Assembly (NCBI GenBank): GCA_907164885.2
Contig: OU015492.1
Coordinates: 200,321,120-200,385,119, forward strand
DNA: 64,000 nucleotides
Reading direction: 5' to 3'
Origin: Dolomedes plantarius
Lineage: Eukaryota; Arthropoda; Arachnida; Araneae; Dolomedidae
Under the pieces are notes generated by a model. That model was not told the DNA's origin and did not search any database. It saw only the letters and a program-made list of their open reading frames with translations. This document shows positions 22,754 to 36,264 of this stretch, piece after piece (position 1 is the first letter of the stretch; each line of letters begins with the position of its first letter). Both the position numbers and the translations under genes were made by a program.

Positions 22754-24048
22754 CCGGGTAGTCATAAAAAAAATTTGCCGATATATGGACCTCTAGCGGC
22801 TGTTTCGTTCAACCGATCGATATGAGATTTCAGATATAGTTATTTAGAGGTATGAGCTCAGGATTCTGTGAACGGCAACCAAGTGGCGTTTACGGTTACG
22901 GTTTTAGGTACAGAAACTCTAAATTTTCAAATAGCAACACCCATTTTTTCCCATCGCAAAATGCTTTACAGAAGCGAAAACCCTAAAGAGTGTTGGAACG
23001 GTACGTGTATCACAAAAAACGGACGCGTTATGCAAGCACAAAAAATAGCTCTGCGAATGGCCTACAAAAACTATATATGGACCTCTAGCAGTCGTTCCGT
23101 TCAAGCTATCGAGATGATATTTCAGATATAGTTATTCAGATGTATGAGCTCGAGTTTCTGAGAACGGCAACACAATGAGGCTAAGGGTACGGATATAGGT
23201 TTTTTTCCCCAATGCGGAGGCACTTGTCGTGAGACATTCGCCTATACCACGCAGCAATTTTATTGCCCATTTTATTGTGAGGGCACCATATAGGCGCACA
23301 ACATTACCCCCTATGAAGAGACGACACGAACGGAGGCATTTTTTTGTGGCGGATGATTTTGTGCTGAGGATGTGATCTGAGCATCATCAGCACCGAAAAC
23401 CAGCGCGCTGTACCACTGGGCCGCCACAAGCCCGCCGTTATAGGGCTTGACTCGAAATATATAAACTCGAAATTTTCAAATGGTAACGCCCATTTTTTCC
23501 CATGGCAAAATGCTCAATGTATGCTAAAACCCCAAAAAGTGTTGGAATGGTACGTGTATCACAAAAAAGAGATTCGTTACGCACGCACAAAAAACAGCTC
23601 TGCGAATGGCTAACAAAAACACGATTAGAGAGCTTTTTATCGGTTTTCTACGCTGAATATCTGGCAAACAGCGTTCTGTGATTGATTTCTAGCCTCTGTC
23701 ATATGCAAATTTCCTCCGAGCGCCCCGATCGTGTCTTTGCTGGACTTTCGCAGAGCTGTCTTTTATGCCTTCATAACGCATCCGTGTTTTGTGATACACG
23801 TACCGTTCCAACGCTTTTTAGTGTTTTCGCATGCGCTGAGCATTTTGCGATGGTAGAAAGTGGGCGTTACTATTTGAAAATTTCGAGTTTCTATACCTAT
23901 AACCGTAACTGTGAGATTCACTGTATTGCCGTTTTCTGAAACCCGAGCTCATATCTATGAATAACTATACCTGATATCTCATCTCGATAGGTTGAACGGA
24001 AAGGCCACTAGAGATCCATATATCAGCAATGTTTCTTTATGACCACCG

Positions 24049-24049
<1 letters not shown>
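22754..24049. mobile_element. Long-inverted-repeat DNA element with nested SINE
   Basis: The left arm starts CCGGGTAGTCATAAA and the right arm ends with the complement of CCGGTGGTCATAAAG, next to TA-rich flanks. Inverted similarity extends over 300 bp inward (blocks such as GGTACGTGTATCACAAAA and CAGCTCTGCGAA occur in both arms). The left arm is partly duplicated in tandem: the sequence from ATATATGGACCTCTAGC restarts at about 23074, and this second copy is split by a SINE at 23201-23457. No transposase is encoded. TA flanks suggest Tc1/mariner mobilisation, but this is inference. Confidence 0.7.
23201..23457 (-). mobile_element. tRNA-derived SINE, family S1 copy 3
   Basis: Minus-strand head GTGGCGGCCCAGTGGTACAG resembles a tRNA A box region; the B box near 23380 is degenerate. 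The body block CATAGGGGGTAATGTTGTGC, CGCCTATATGGTGCCC, CACAATAAA matches S1 copies 1 and 2. A short A tail (T run at 23201-23206 on the plus strand) marks its 3' end. It is inserted in the duplicated arm of the surrounding element. Confidence 0.7.
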
Positions 24050-24132
<83 letters not shown>

Positions 24133-24179
24133 ACATACATATATATATATATATATACATACATATATATGTATATATA
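24050..24179. repeat. Compound (TA)n (GT)n (TA)n microsatellite
   Basis: TA repeats to about 24108, GT repeats to about 24132, then TA/TACA repeats up to the left end of the Tc1 element at 24180. Confidence 0.95.
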
Positions 24180-25592
24180 CACTCATGGACAAAAAAATTA
24201 GCGCACTAAGAAATAATTGCGGGATCGTAACGAAACTTGCAATGAAGGTACATGTCGGGGAGATATGCAAATGATTAGAAATGCAGCGTGATTGCGCATT
24301 ACGTATAGCCGGTAGAGGGCGTTGAACATCGTACTCTGTGGAGTATAAAACAGGTAACCAAAGCTTGTTTGAGTGTGCTGAATCATTTACATAGGAAGAG
24401 CTGAGATAGACATGCCATTACGCCGTGTTCGAAGACAATATAAGCAGTTGTCGCAGTTTGAGAGGGGGAGAATCGTCGGGATGATGGAAGCTGGGTGGTC
24501 AGCTAGGCGAGTAGCTCGTCAATTAGGCCGCTCTGATTGTGTTGTGAGGGGGTGTTGGGACCAGTGGACCCGAGAGATGTCATGTACACTTAGACCAGGC
24601 TCAGGACGCCCTCGACAGACCAGTCGTCGAGAAGACCGCCACATCGTAAGAAATGCACGCGTACAGCCAACTGCTTCATCGGCCGCCATCCAGGCACAGG
24701 TAGCACCTTCACTAGGGGCCTCTGTGTCTTCTCGAACCATACGAAGGCGCCTGGCTGAAGGACAGTTGGTATCGCGGCGCCCATTACGTGTGCTGCCCTT
24801 GACGCCCACCCATCGACGCCTCCGTTTGGAGTTTTGCCGCGCACGAGGAAACTGGACTGCAGCGGAATGGAACCAGGTCGCCTTTAGCGACGAATCCAGA
24901 TTCAATCTCGGCAGTGATGACAATCGTGTTCGTGTGTGGAGAGCCTGTGGGGAACGCTTCAATCCTGCCTTTGCTGTACAGCGACACATCGCTCCCACAG
25001 CTGGTGTGATGGTATGGGGTGCCATTGCCTACAATACACGGTCACCCCTAGTATTGTTCCGTGGCACCATGACAGCCCAGCGGTATGTTTATGAAATCCT
25101 GCAACTACATGTGTTGCCACTCATGCAACGGCTCCCAGAAGCCATTTTTCAACAAGACAATGCTCGGCCTCATAAGGCAAGGGTGTCACAAGACTGTCTC
25201 CGCACTGTTACTACCCTTCCTTGGCCTGCCCGATCCCCAGATTTGTCTCCAATCGAGCATATCTGGGATCATTTGGGACGACGAGTTGGGCATCCCACGA
25301 GTTTGAACGAACTTGAGGCAAGGTTACAACAAATATGGAACGAAATGTGTCAAGACATCATGCAGAACTTGTATGACTCAATGCCCGATCGTATCGCATC
25401 GTGCATTCGCGCTAGAGGGGGTCCAACGGAGTATCAACTCCTCCGTTCTTTTACCTTTTTCTCTGAAATAAATTATCCTTTTTCTTTGATTTTCTTATCA
25501 TTTACTTATATCAAAGTAGTCATTACGTATGTAAAATTTCGTTTCATTTTGACGACTTCTTCTTGGTGCGCTAATTTTTTTGTCCATGAGTG
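24180..25592 (+). mobile_element. Tc1 element 4, structurally complete
   Basis: Terminal inverted repeats CACTCATGGACAAAAAAATT at 24180 and its complement ending at 25592 match for about 32 bp with one mismatch. TA dinucleotides flank both ends and the element sits between TA arrays. Its 1413-bp length and single transposase are normal for Tc1. It is the youngest-looking transposon of its class here. Confidence 0.95.
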
Positions 25593-25595
25593 TAT

Positions 25596-25639
<44 letters not shown>

Positions 25640-25641
25640 AA
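24412..25641 (+). CDS. Tc1 transposase, nearly intact, natural stop lost
   Basis: Cut-and-paste DDE transposase of the surrounding element; it would act in the nucleus on the element's terminal repeats. Start: first Met ([20 protein letters not shown]), 232 bp inside the left terminus. First HTH at about residues 17-60 ([34 protein letters not shown]). A GRPR AT-hook-like motif ([12 protein letters not shown]) at about 64-74. Second HTH at about 105-122 ([20 protein letters not shown]). Catalytic residues all present: Asp in FSDESRF, Asp in QQDNARPHK, Glu in PIEHIWD. I count 32 residues between the last two rather than the usual 34. The family C-terminus RGGPTEY is at residues 335-341. The next codon is CAA, probably a mutated TAA, so the frame reads 68 further codons through the right terminal repeat into TA repeats. 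No internal stop or frameshift. Functional status untested. Confidence 0.9.
25593..25636. repeat. (TA)n array
   Basis: TA/TACA repeat between the right end of Tc1 element 4 and the Helitron-like start at 25637. Confidence 0.9.
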
Positions 25642-25860
25642 TATATAAAAATGAATGTTTGTATCTGTAATTGTATAGAAATCCACAGTTTAGGAGCAAC
25701 GATCGTGAAATTTTACATACAGGCGTCTTTAAAAACAGCCGAGGGTCTGAAGAACTTCAAAAATCGAAATTAATTACCGTTGATTTTTAATTAATAAAAA
25801 ACCAACAATTTGTAAGCTGTTACACTTTGTGGAAGCACCCCTCTGAATATGGCGTCCACG
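25637..25860 (+). mobile_element. Helitron-like 5' end, extent unknown
   Basis: A|TCTAATATATAAAAATGAAT has the form of an invertebrate Helitron 5' end, with TC after host A and a TATATAAAAATGAATG leader. No CTAG end with hairpin was identified downstream, so the element may be truncated or may extend to about 26980. No coding sequence recognised. Confidence 0.4.
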
Positions 25861-26295
25861 TTAGGGTTAGCTGGCAAACAGCGAGCGAAAAGATAAAAAT
25901 AAATAAAATCAAAAAGTTTCAAGTTATATATTAAACCAGAATAATAAATGAAAATAATAATCTTTCAAGTCAGATTTTATACTCTAAAATAAATCGGATC
26001 CAACGGCATATTGACACTCTCACACGCGATGGAAAATTCGAATCAACCACGCTAAATGTCCCGATCTTTTTTAATCGCTACTGAAATCCCCCTAGCTTAT
26101 GTCTTTGTGTCTATTGAAGAGTTAAAGACTAAGTTTCTATCCTGCTAACTTATTTGTCCTAACTTATTTCACTGCTAACTTATTTCACTTAAAATTCCTC
26201 TTACTCCATAAATGTATGTATATTCACCAACCCATAGCAACTTTCTAAAAAACTCATTGCATATATTTTTTACTTTACTCACCAGTTTTGTGTAT

Positions 26296-26372
26296 AATCG
26301 TGGCGCAGTCGTTAAAACGCTTTATTTGGTACCCCGTAAGACTCGGGTTCGAATATGGGATCGTACAAATTT
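26296..26372 (+). mobile_element. tRNA-like SINE head
   Basis: A-box-like TGGCGCAGTCGTTAAAACGC and B-box-like GGGTTCGAATATG are spaced as in a tRNA. The acceptor stem does not pair and the anticodon arm is not convincing, so this is a SINE head or tRNA pseudogene, not a tRNA gene. Confidence 0.5.
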
Positions 26373-26984
26373 TTGCTAAACCTGTATTTTCAGCTTCTTT
26401 ATGAAGGCTTTTTTATTTCAGCTTTAATTTTATTATTTTTTTAATTATTATCTTTATTTTATTATTTTTTAAATTATTATTTTTATTTTATTTTATTATT
26501 TTTTTAATTATTTTTATTATTTTTTTTTTCAGCTTTTTTATGATGAAACACCGAATATAGCTGAAATCTGAGGAGTTTATTATACATTTATATATTTTTA
26601 ACTGGTTTTCATATTATTAATGTATATAACATTTCGTATGCTTTTTTTTCTATGTTATTTATACTGTGTTTAGTTTTTTAATGGATTTTGGTAGGTTTAT
26701 TATAAATTTATATATTTTATGTTTTACTTTCCAGGATTTTTGCTCCAATGATAAAGGCTAAATCTTTTCTATGTTATTTATACTGTGTTTAGTTTTAAAA
26801 TTGATTTTGGTTAACAAACATTCATCAATAATTTATTTCTGGGCTTTGTATTGCTAACAATTAGGATAACTAAAAATATTTGAAGGATGCGATTTTCGAT
26901 TCACAGATGTGCAATAGATGGCGCCACTATTTTAAACTTTTAGTATTCTATAAACCAACACCTCCTAAACGTGTTCCTAAACGA
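26373..26984. other. T-rich low-complexity stretch
   Basis: Repeated ATTATTTTT motifs (about 26420-26530) and two diverged copies of TCTATGTTATTTATACTGTG (about 26650 and 26767) are the only structure. No gene seen. Confidence 0.5.
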
Positions 26985-27029
26985 ACGGTACATTCAAATT
27001 AAATAGAATGTCAGTGTATGCAATTAATG

Positions 27030-27084
<55 letters not shown>

Positions 27085-27416
27085 AATACGTCCATCAATA
27101 TGTAGGTTGGATGTAAAAAAAACAAAAAAATATATTAATAAAAAATCGTAAGGGATATTTTTATAGACAAAATAATGTAGAAGAAAATATTTAAATTAAA
27201 TCTCATAGGACATACTAAAGAATATAGTACAGTTAATGTAGTACAGTTTGAGGAACATATCTTTTACATTATTTTAATATTTTTTTTAATAATGTCCAAT
27301 CGTCTGCCGCATTAGCAAGAAAAAAAGTATTTTTTGCCTATTTCGTTGTTATGTGAAGATAAATTTATTTAAAATAACAGAAAAAGAAATCACGTGATCA
27401 GCGTTTAATAAATTAA
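26985..27416 (-). mobile_element. Helitron family A copy 4, broken
   Basis: From GGTACATTCAAATTAAATAG onward it follows the family A sequence, with the TA run at the usual internal site (27033-27081). The terminal hairpin and CTAG end are missing or degraded on the left. On the right, homology stops at AATAAATTAA (27416), where a piggyBac element is inserted at TTAA. The remaining 5' part of the Helitron is not seen beyond the piggyBac remnant. Confidence 0.7.
27033..27081. repeat. (TA)n array inside Helitron copy 4
   Basis: TA repeat directly after GCAATTAATGCCA, the same site as in the other family A copies. Confidence 0.9.
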
Positions 27417-28829
27417 CCTTTTACATGCCAATGTTCCGTTTTTGGAAAACCATGTTTAATATTTTTTTAAAAATAAACTGTGATATCTGTCAGTTTGAAA
27501 AAATTACCGTATATTATAGAAGGAATGATTGATTTTTTGACTTTTTTTTTCAAATATGAATATTTTAGCGTAGAAAAATTTCTAAAAATCAGCTTTTTTC
27601 ACAATTTTTACAGTACGTAAGAAAAAAATTCTATAAAATTCCTAAAAATTCAAATCCACCCAAAAATTTCCCCATCGTACTTGCAAAGGATAAATTTAAC
27701 GAGTTAATAAAATAAATTAAAATAATAACAAGAAATATTTCCTCAAGACTGCGTAAAAATGCAATGTTCCAAAAAAGGAACATTGGCATGCAACGATATA
27801 CAAAAGCAGTGATATATCAAGATCAGTGATTCTGCCGTCTGATTACTTAGAAAATTCAGCCGAACTTACAAAGCTGTATGCCCTACAAAAAGGAGACTCT
27901 TTAGACGTCGACGCAAATGACATTCGGCAGTTTCTTGGATTACTGTTGTTTAGTGGCTACCACTCAGTACCTGATGAAAATACATATTGGAGCTCTCAGG
28001 AAGATTTGCATATCCTAATTGTTAACAATACAATGCCCAGAAATAAATTTCGGATGTTAAAAATATTTCCACATTGTTGATAATAGTAAATTGGAACCAG
28101 GCGATTAATTAGGAAAAATTTCTCCCTTTTATAAAGAGGTGGGAAAAAATTTTCGTCAATTTGGATTTTTTCATGAAAATATGAGTATCGATGAATCCAT
28201 GGTTCCGTGTTACATCGTTCGGCTAAGGTATTCATACGTGGAAAGCCAATTCGCTTTGGTTTCAAAGTTTGCATGATCTGCTCAGCAAATGGTTATCCTT
28301 ATGCTATGTCTATCTACGGTGGAAAAAGTTCGAAAAATAAAAATTTGCCACTTGGATCAAAAGTTGTCTCCGAACTATTATCTTTTATTGACAATCCAGA
28401 GAAAGGCAAAATATTTTTCGACAACTTTTTTTACATCGTACAGTCTGCTGACAGATTTATCTAACAAAGGCTTTAAGGCAATCGGCACAGTGCGAGAATC
28501 CAGAACGGGACAATGTTCTCTTAAAACAGCAAAAGAAATATCAAAATTTCAACGTGGAGAGTTTGATTACCGATGCGATGGAGAAGTTTATATGTGCCAT
28601 TGGAACGATAGTTTTGTTGTAACTATTACATCAAATTTTATCACTCACGAACCATTAGGAAGAGCAAAAAGATATGTCCGAGCTAAAATAGAAGTTGATT
28701 TTCCTTAACCTTACATTATAAAATTATATAGTAAAGGAATGAGTGGAGTAGACCTGTTGGACCGACTTCCTGGAAGTTATCGACCAAAGTTACGCAGCAA
28801 AATATGGTACTTTATTCCTTGATCATAGC
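27417..28829 (+). mobile_element. piggyBac element, right end missing
   Basis: The left terminus follows TTAA (27413-27416) and reads CCTTTTACATGCCAATGTTC, the CC-type terminal repeat of piggyBac elements. An inverted copy of the adjoining sequence (CCAAAAAAGGAACATTGGCA) occurs at about 27769-27788, in the position of a subterminal inverted repeat. The transposase lies at 27826-28820. The right end is absent: a hAT-like fragment starts at 28830. Confidence 0.8.
27826..28820 (+). pseudogene. piggyBac transposase, frameshifted
   Basis: Blocks of the DDE_Tnp_1_7 (PiggyBac) family are in order. LGLLLFSGYHSVPDENTYWS and MPRNKFRMLKIF (N-terminal conserved region) come first. A frameshift follows the codons for FPHC at about 28080. 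Then FGFFHENMSIDESMVPC, with the first catalytic Asp. After another frame change come AIGTVRESRTGQC and KEISKFQRGEFDYRCDGEVY. FFDNFF (second catalytic Asp) is in frame with an upstream block at 28207-28464. CHWNDSFVVTITSN contains the third catalytic Asp (WND). Then a stop after EVDFP, and finally MSGVDLLDRLPGSYRPKLRS and KIWYFIP. The start, the N-terminal domain and the C-terminal cysteine-rich domain are missing. At least three lesions make it non-functional. Confidence 0.85.
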
Positions 28830-28990
28830 AGAGCCCCCACATGCCCGGTGCTACCGTTGCTACGGCAACGGGGCCCGTGGGCCAAGGGGCCAGCAAGGAC
28901 GGGGGAAAAATTAAAAAGTAGAACATTTTTAATAAATCATAGAAAGAAAACAATAATTAAATCACTAGGACTAGATTTATGTGTATCAAT
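28830..28990. mobile_element. hAT-like MITE fragment
   Basis: Begins CAGAGCCCCCACATGCCCGG and continues with a GC-rich block (GGGGCCCGTGGGCCAAGGGG) resembling the terminal region of the hAT element H1 at 18122 (GGCCCCGTAGGTCCGGGCC). The other terminus and the target duplication were not found. It truncates the piggyBac remnant. Confidence 0.5.
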
Positions 28991-29129
28991 GAAATATTAC
29001 ATCAGAGTAATATAAATTGGCTCATTGGATATGCAGTGCGTTGCGTACAAAACGTGTCTGAATCTACAACAGCTGTGAGTAACAAAACCACCACCAGCTG
29101 ACGTGAACACGACAACACGTGACACCTTG

Positions 29130-29130
<1 letters not shown>

Positions 29131-29179
<49 letters not shown>
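29131..29179. repeat. (TA)n array
   Basis: TA repeat at the internal TA site of Helitron copy 5; the Helitron sequence continues only to the right. Confidence 0.9.
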
Positions 29180-29182
<3 letters not shown>

Positions 29183-29261
29183 CATTAATTGCATACATTG
29201 ACCGTTATATTTATGTATTTAATTTGAATGTACTCCGTAGCGAAGTGCGGGTTTTCAGCTA

Positions 29262-29262
<1 letters not shown>
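29180..29262 (+). mobile_element. Helitron family A 3' end, copy 5
   Basis: Plus-strand copy of the family 3' end: TTGGCATTAATTGCATACAT at the left, the hairpin CCGTAGCGAAGTGCGG, then GGTTTTCAGCTAG|T at 29262. The 5' part upstream of the TA array is missing. Only the last 83 bp remain. Confidence 0.8.

Positions 29263-29341
<79 letters not shown>
29263..29341. repeat. (TA)n array
   Basis: TA repeat directly at the CTAG|T end of Helitron copy 5. Confidence 0.95.
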
Positions 29342-29346
<5 letters not shown>

Positions 29347-31036
29347 GTATTTATTCATATGTATAATTATCATTAAAAGATTAATTAAGTTTACGAATCA
29401 GCAATTTTTTGTGAATAGTATTAACATTTGGTTGTATATGTATGGGAGAAATATTAAAAAATAGTGTTTACATCGCAATTTTTATCTTTTGAATGAGACG
29501 GGTTGTTTGAAACAGTGTAAACACATATTAAAAGCGCAAAATTTTAATAATTTCTCGTAATAAAAACATTAATAATGAAATTTCCAGATATATCTGGTAA
29601 AAAATAACATCGATGCTTTAATTAAGATATGTTTGGAAAACGGAAAACTTTAAAATCCAAACCCACAAAAAGTTGTGCATTTACTTCACTAAAAGAAAGA
29701 ATTAAAAACGTGGCTGAAATATATTCAATATATATTCATAGGCGAAAGTCTTGGCTTTAATAAATAACTTGCTAAAAAAACTGAGATTTGTAAACTTTAT
29801 AATTAAAAATGCATTAATTACAAGGTGTGAAAATTAGACAAAGTGAAAGAAAAAAATTCTCAGTTTCAGCATTTAATTATTATTAAAAAACAGTTTCTCC
29901 AATATAAAAGGAACGGAATGGTATGCTACTATGCATGTACGTGTCTTTTATTGTTCGTCTTTCTTTTAATAGAAAGAATTGCTCAGTAAATAATGCCTGG
30001 AAAATCAGATTTTAATTGCAAATTTCGCTAATGAAAACAATATATACGCTGATGACCTTTAATGAACTATTTTAATTAAAAAGTCTTTCTTGTGTTAAAT
30101 CAAATTGATGTTATTCGATATTACTATTATGGTGCATCAGGTTGTTTAAAACATTTATTTTCAACGCACTGCAGATTAGACTAATTTTATAATAAATTAC
30201 AACGTAATGCTTAGAAAGAAAACTGAAATTATATCTTACAATTAGCACAAAAACAAAACTCCGAATTTTACACAAATTAATGCCAGTAAATTATATATTT
30301 TGAATTGCAATTAATTTCATTAAATTATAATTATGCGAACTTATTGTTCGCCGCATTGTAATAATACCTTTTTACAAACCAAAAATTAATCTGCTCTAAG
30401 GGTGTTCAAAAGATTTAATTTCAAAAGTATAACTGTAAAATGCGGTTTCTCAATCCATATTTTCAATAAACTGATTTTATTTGTTACTAAGATATATTTT
30501 GAACAACAAGGTTATATTTTCTGATTCTAAATGTCGGCTTTTCATTCTTTGTTTATTATGCTGGATATGTTTACAATTATTTTCCTAAATACCTTACTTC
30601 TGGCTGACGAAAATGGTTAATCAATGGAAAATATATTTACCTTTTATGTAGTTTAAATAATTTTAACATTTTTAAGGAAAAACATTTTTAAATTAAAGAT
30701 ATTTTTCATTGTATTTGATAAGTTATTTAATTTGGCTACTTCTTGCTCCCATTGTTATCCTGTTAATTATTTTTATTAATTAATTGAGTGGCAGATGGAA
30801 ATATTTTGGAATACATTAGAAAAAATTAATTTTGTCAATTTTGCGTATACACTATGTTAAGTTTTAATAATTACAAGATAAAAAGAACTTTTTATATCGA
30901 GGAAAGAGCAGGAACGCATACACATTTGAGATCCAGGGACGAATATCTTTTTCAAGAGCCAAAAGACATCGGAGAGGAAGTAACCACAGAGAGGAGAGGC
31001 ATTGATGAAGAAGCTCAACACTGATGCGATACATAT
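29342..31036. other. AT-rich stretch, nothing recognised
   Basis: No gene, terminal repeat or tandem repeat recognised over 1.7 kb. Confidence 0.5.
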
Positions 31037-31038
31037 TA

Positions 31039-32027
31039 CAGTAACCACCGCTTATAGTGTTCAGTGGTTATAAGAATCAACCGTTTATAAGAATCAATAT
31101 CGCGAAAACAAAAACAAATGTATTATTTCCAAGTTAAAATTTTCTCTTTAAAGAATAAATCCACCGGTTTTAAGAATCAGTTTACAGTCTTCGCTTTTCA
31201 TTCATTTATCCGAAAAAGCCACTTAAACTCTCAAAAGGCACAAAGTTCTTTCTTTTTCTTTTTTTCTTAAGAAAGATTGATAAGATGGGATGGAATATAG
31301 CCATAAAATCCTTCCCTTTCTTTGTTAGACATGACAGATTAGTTTCCCCTTAAAAGCTTTAGTACAACACTGCCCTATTAACTTGACCCGGGAGCATCTT
31401 TACCCGCCCTGGTTTGATTTCACTTTTCTCCACTGACAAACAAAAATAGGGACTCTTTTTCCCCACCTCCCACATCCTGGTTGTGGCTTCCTGGACCCTG
31501 AAACACATAAATCTTCGGCGAAGGGTCCACTATCACTTGGCAAACGTGACATTAGTAGATTGAGCACGTTATCAAACCAATGATACGTAAGCTGGATGGC
31601 GAATCTTCGTCTGAGACTATTAGTATTGGAAGAGGTATAAACACTGTTTAAACCTCCTGAAAACTTCATTACGTTAAACTACCATAGAACACTTTTTTTT
31701 GCTCCCTTCCTGTAGTTCAAATGTTAAAACTGTTAAGCAGGTATGTTGTAACAAATATTGGATTTTCTCTTCTCTTACTATAATCATGTGTATCTACTTA
31801 TATGTCTAAAAATTAAGTTGTATTTTTAAAATTATAAATATTAATTTTAATAAAAGATAATTAACGTAAATTAAAGAGTATTTTATGGTAAATTATCTAA
31901 TATGTGTATAAATAGATGTGTGTGTGTGTGCTTGTCCAAAAACCTAAATTTCGGCTATAAGAATCAACCGCTTATAAGAATCAAAAACAGTAATAACAAA
32001 CGTGATTCTTATAAGCGAAAATCACTG
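31039..32027. mobile_element. pogo-like non-autonomous element
   Basis: TA|CAGTAACCACCGCTTATAG at the left and the complement of CAGTGATTTTCGCTTATAAG followed by TA at the right form imperfect terminal inverted repeats. Subterminal ATAAGAATCAACCG motifs recur at both ends. TA duplication and CAGT-type ends with GCTTATA are typical of pogo/Tigger relatives. The interior has an 89-codon minus-strand frame (31400-31669) with no recognised motif. Confidence 0.7.
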
Positions 32028-32274
32028 TATTTTTATTATTCCACATAACGAAGATTTTTCCGGATTCAGCAGGACACACACAAAGAATTCTGGCGGCCCA
32101 CCCCGTGCCGGCTACCGGGCCTTGAGGATACAGATTTTACTTTATCGTATTGGCTTGGAAGCAGTATGCGGACAGCGATCAAGGAAGTAATGAAGCATAA
32201 CCAAAGAGGTAGAGAGCGCGAAAAGGAATATCTCACATTTTATACTGAGTAACTTCTGATTTTGCCGCTAGGCT

Positions 32275-32649
32275 CAGTGTTGCCAACCTCTACGAAGCGC
32301 ATCCCCCTAGTTCCATCTAGAAATCCCCCTGTTCCCCCCTAACACCAACTTGAGATTCCCCTAGACCTTCCTAAAAGAAATTCTGGTGCCAAATAGGCAT
32401 CCTGTTTGAGAGATAAATTGAAATAAATAGAAAATACACACTTACATAATGAAATGGAGGTTTATTTACATTTGACATATGTATGGAACTTATAATGTAA
32501 TGAAAAAACGCGTCTCGATTATACAAAATATTAAAAAAATGTTCCCCCCCCCACAAAATGTCCCTAAAAAAATGTGGCCCCTAAAAACATCTCTTTTCAT
32601 CTAACTTACCCCCAAATATAGGGTGAAAACCCCCAAGTTGGCAACACTG
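32275..32649. mobile_element. hAT MITE family H2, copy 1
   Basis: Perfect 8-bp target duplication GCTAGGCT at 32267-32274 and 32650-32657. Terminal inverted repeats are CAGTGTTGCCAACCT and its complement AAGTTGGCAACACTG. The interior is C-rich near both ends (ATCCCCCTAG, ACTTACCCCCAAAT) and shared with copy 2 at 39174-39357. No coding capacity. Confidence 0.95.
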
Positions 32650-32854
32650 GCTAGGCTTAGAATTCTTTTAATTGGTTGACCCCGATCATGAGGTATTTCT
32701 TCTAAGGGGGATTGAGATAACGGAATATTAGGTTATTTCGATTTCCGATTTCGTTTTTGAAATACGCTGGGCTTTATTGAGGAAAAATTAGGATACGCGT
32801 TAGCTATAGGACAATTAATATTAGTGGGGCGCTATTATTACTTAAACCCCCCCC

Positions 32855-35434
<2,580 letters not shown>

Positions 35435-35438
35435 TTAA

Positions 35439-36143
35439 GGGAACGGTGGACATTAAAATTTACTTTTTTTACTTTTCATCATAGAGATACGAAATTTTGT
35501 ACATATAAACATTTCACTATAAATAAATAGAATACCTTAAAAAAATTCCAATGTCATTATAATTTTAAAATTTTTAAAAAATTGAAATTTATAGACAAAA
35601 TTTTAAAATGCTCCTTGCTACTTAATTTTTGAGATATTTCCTCGATTTTGCATTTTAATCTCTTTAAACTGTATAACAAACAAATCTGGGTATCAATTAT
35701 TTAATCCGTTGAATAGTTAATTTTTGAGAGATTTTTTTCTGAATTCCATCCCGAATTTTATCAAAATTTTGCCTTTTGCAAAGTTATAAATCAAATTTAA
35801 TTGCCTTAAAGAAGTCGAATTGTAAAATGCATACGCAGTTTTTTTGTAAACAGCATCGGGATTCTTCCTTATCAATTTCATGAATTTCGAAGAAAAATTA
35901 AGTAGCATGGAGCATTTAAAAAATCTAAAAACCTTGGAAAATATTTTTTGAGAAAAGCAGATTTAAAATTTATTACTACACTTACCCATTATAAATTACT
36001 TTCTAGAAGCTTCATAAATGATTTTTTACTTGAAAATAAATTATTTTGGTACTAATAATCTATAGAAATATATATATTTTTTTGCAATAACACAATCAGT
36101 ATTACAATGACGAGAGTTTCTCAAATAAAGGTCCACCGTTCCC
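35439..36143. mobile_element. TTAA-flanked non-autonomous element, copy 1
   Basis: TTAA at 35435-35438 and 36144-36147 flank terminal inverted repeats GGGAACGGTGGAC and its complement. The TTAA target is the hallmark of piggyBac-type mobilisation. The 705-bp interior is AT-rich with no transposase. A related element is at 55461-56130. Confidence 0.85.
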
Positions 36144-36264
36144 TTAACATGGTGACGTTAGGTGGAAATTTTGACTATTTTGTGACATATATAGGATGTA
36201 GCATTTATTGACTTATTGATAATCACCGGATTTTCTAGTATTGTCCTTTTTGGGTGCATTTACG

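Noticed and set aside
24519..25025. 168-codon minus-strand frame inside Tc1 element 4
   Set aside because: Antisense shadow of the transposase, caused by its GC-rich codons.
26296..26372. tRNA gene
   Set aside because: Box sequences are good but the cloverleaf does not close.
31400..31669. 89-codon minus-strand frame as a pogo transposase remnant
   Set aside because: No CENP-B-like or DDE motif can be seen.
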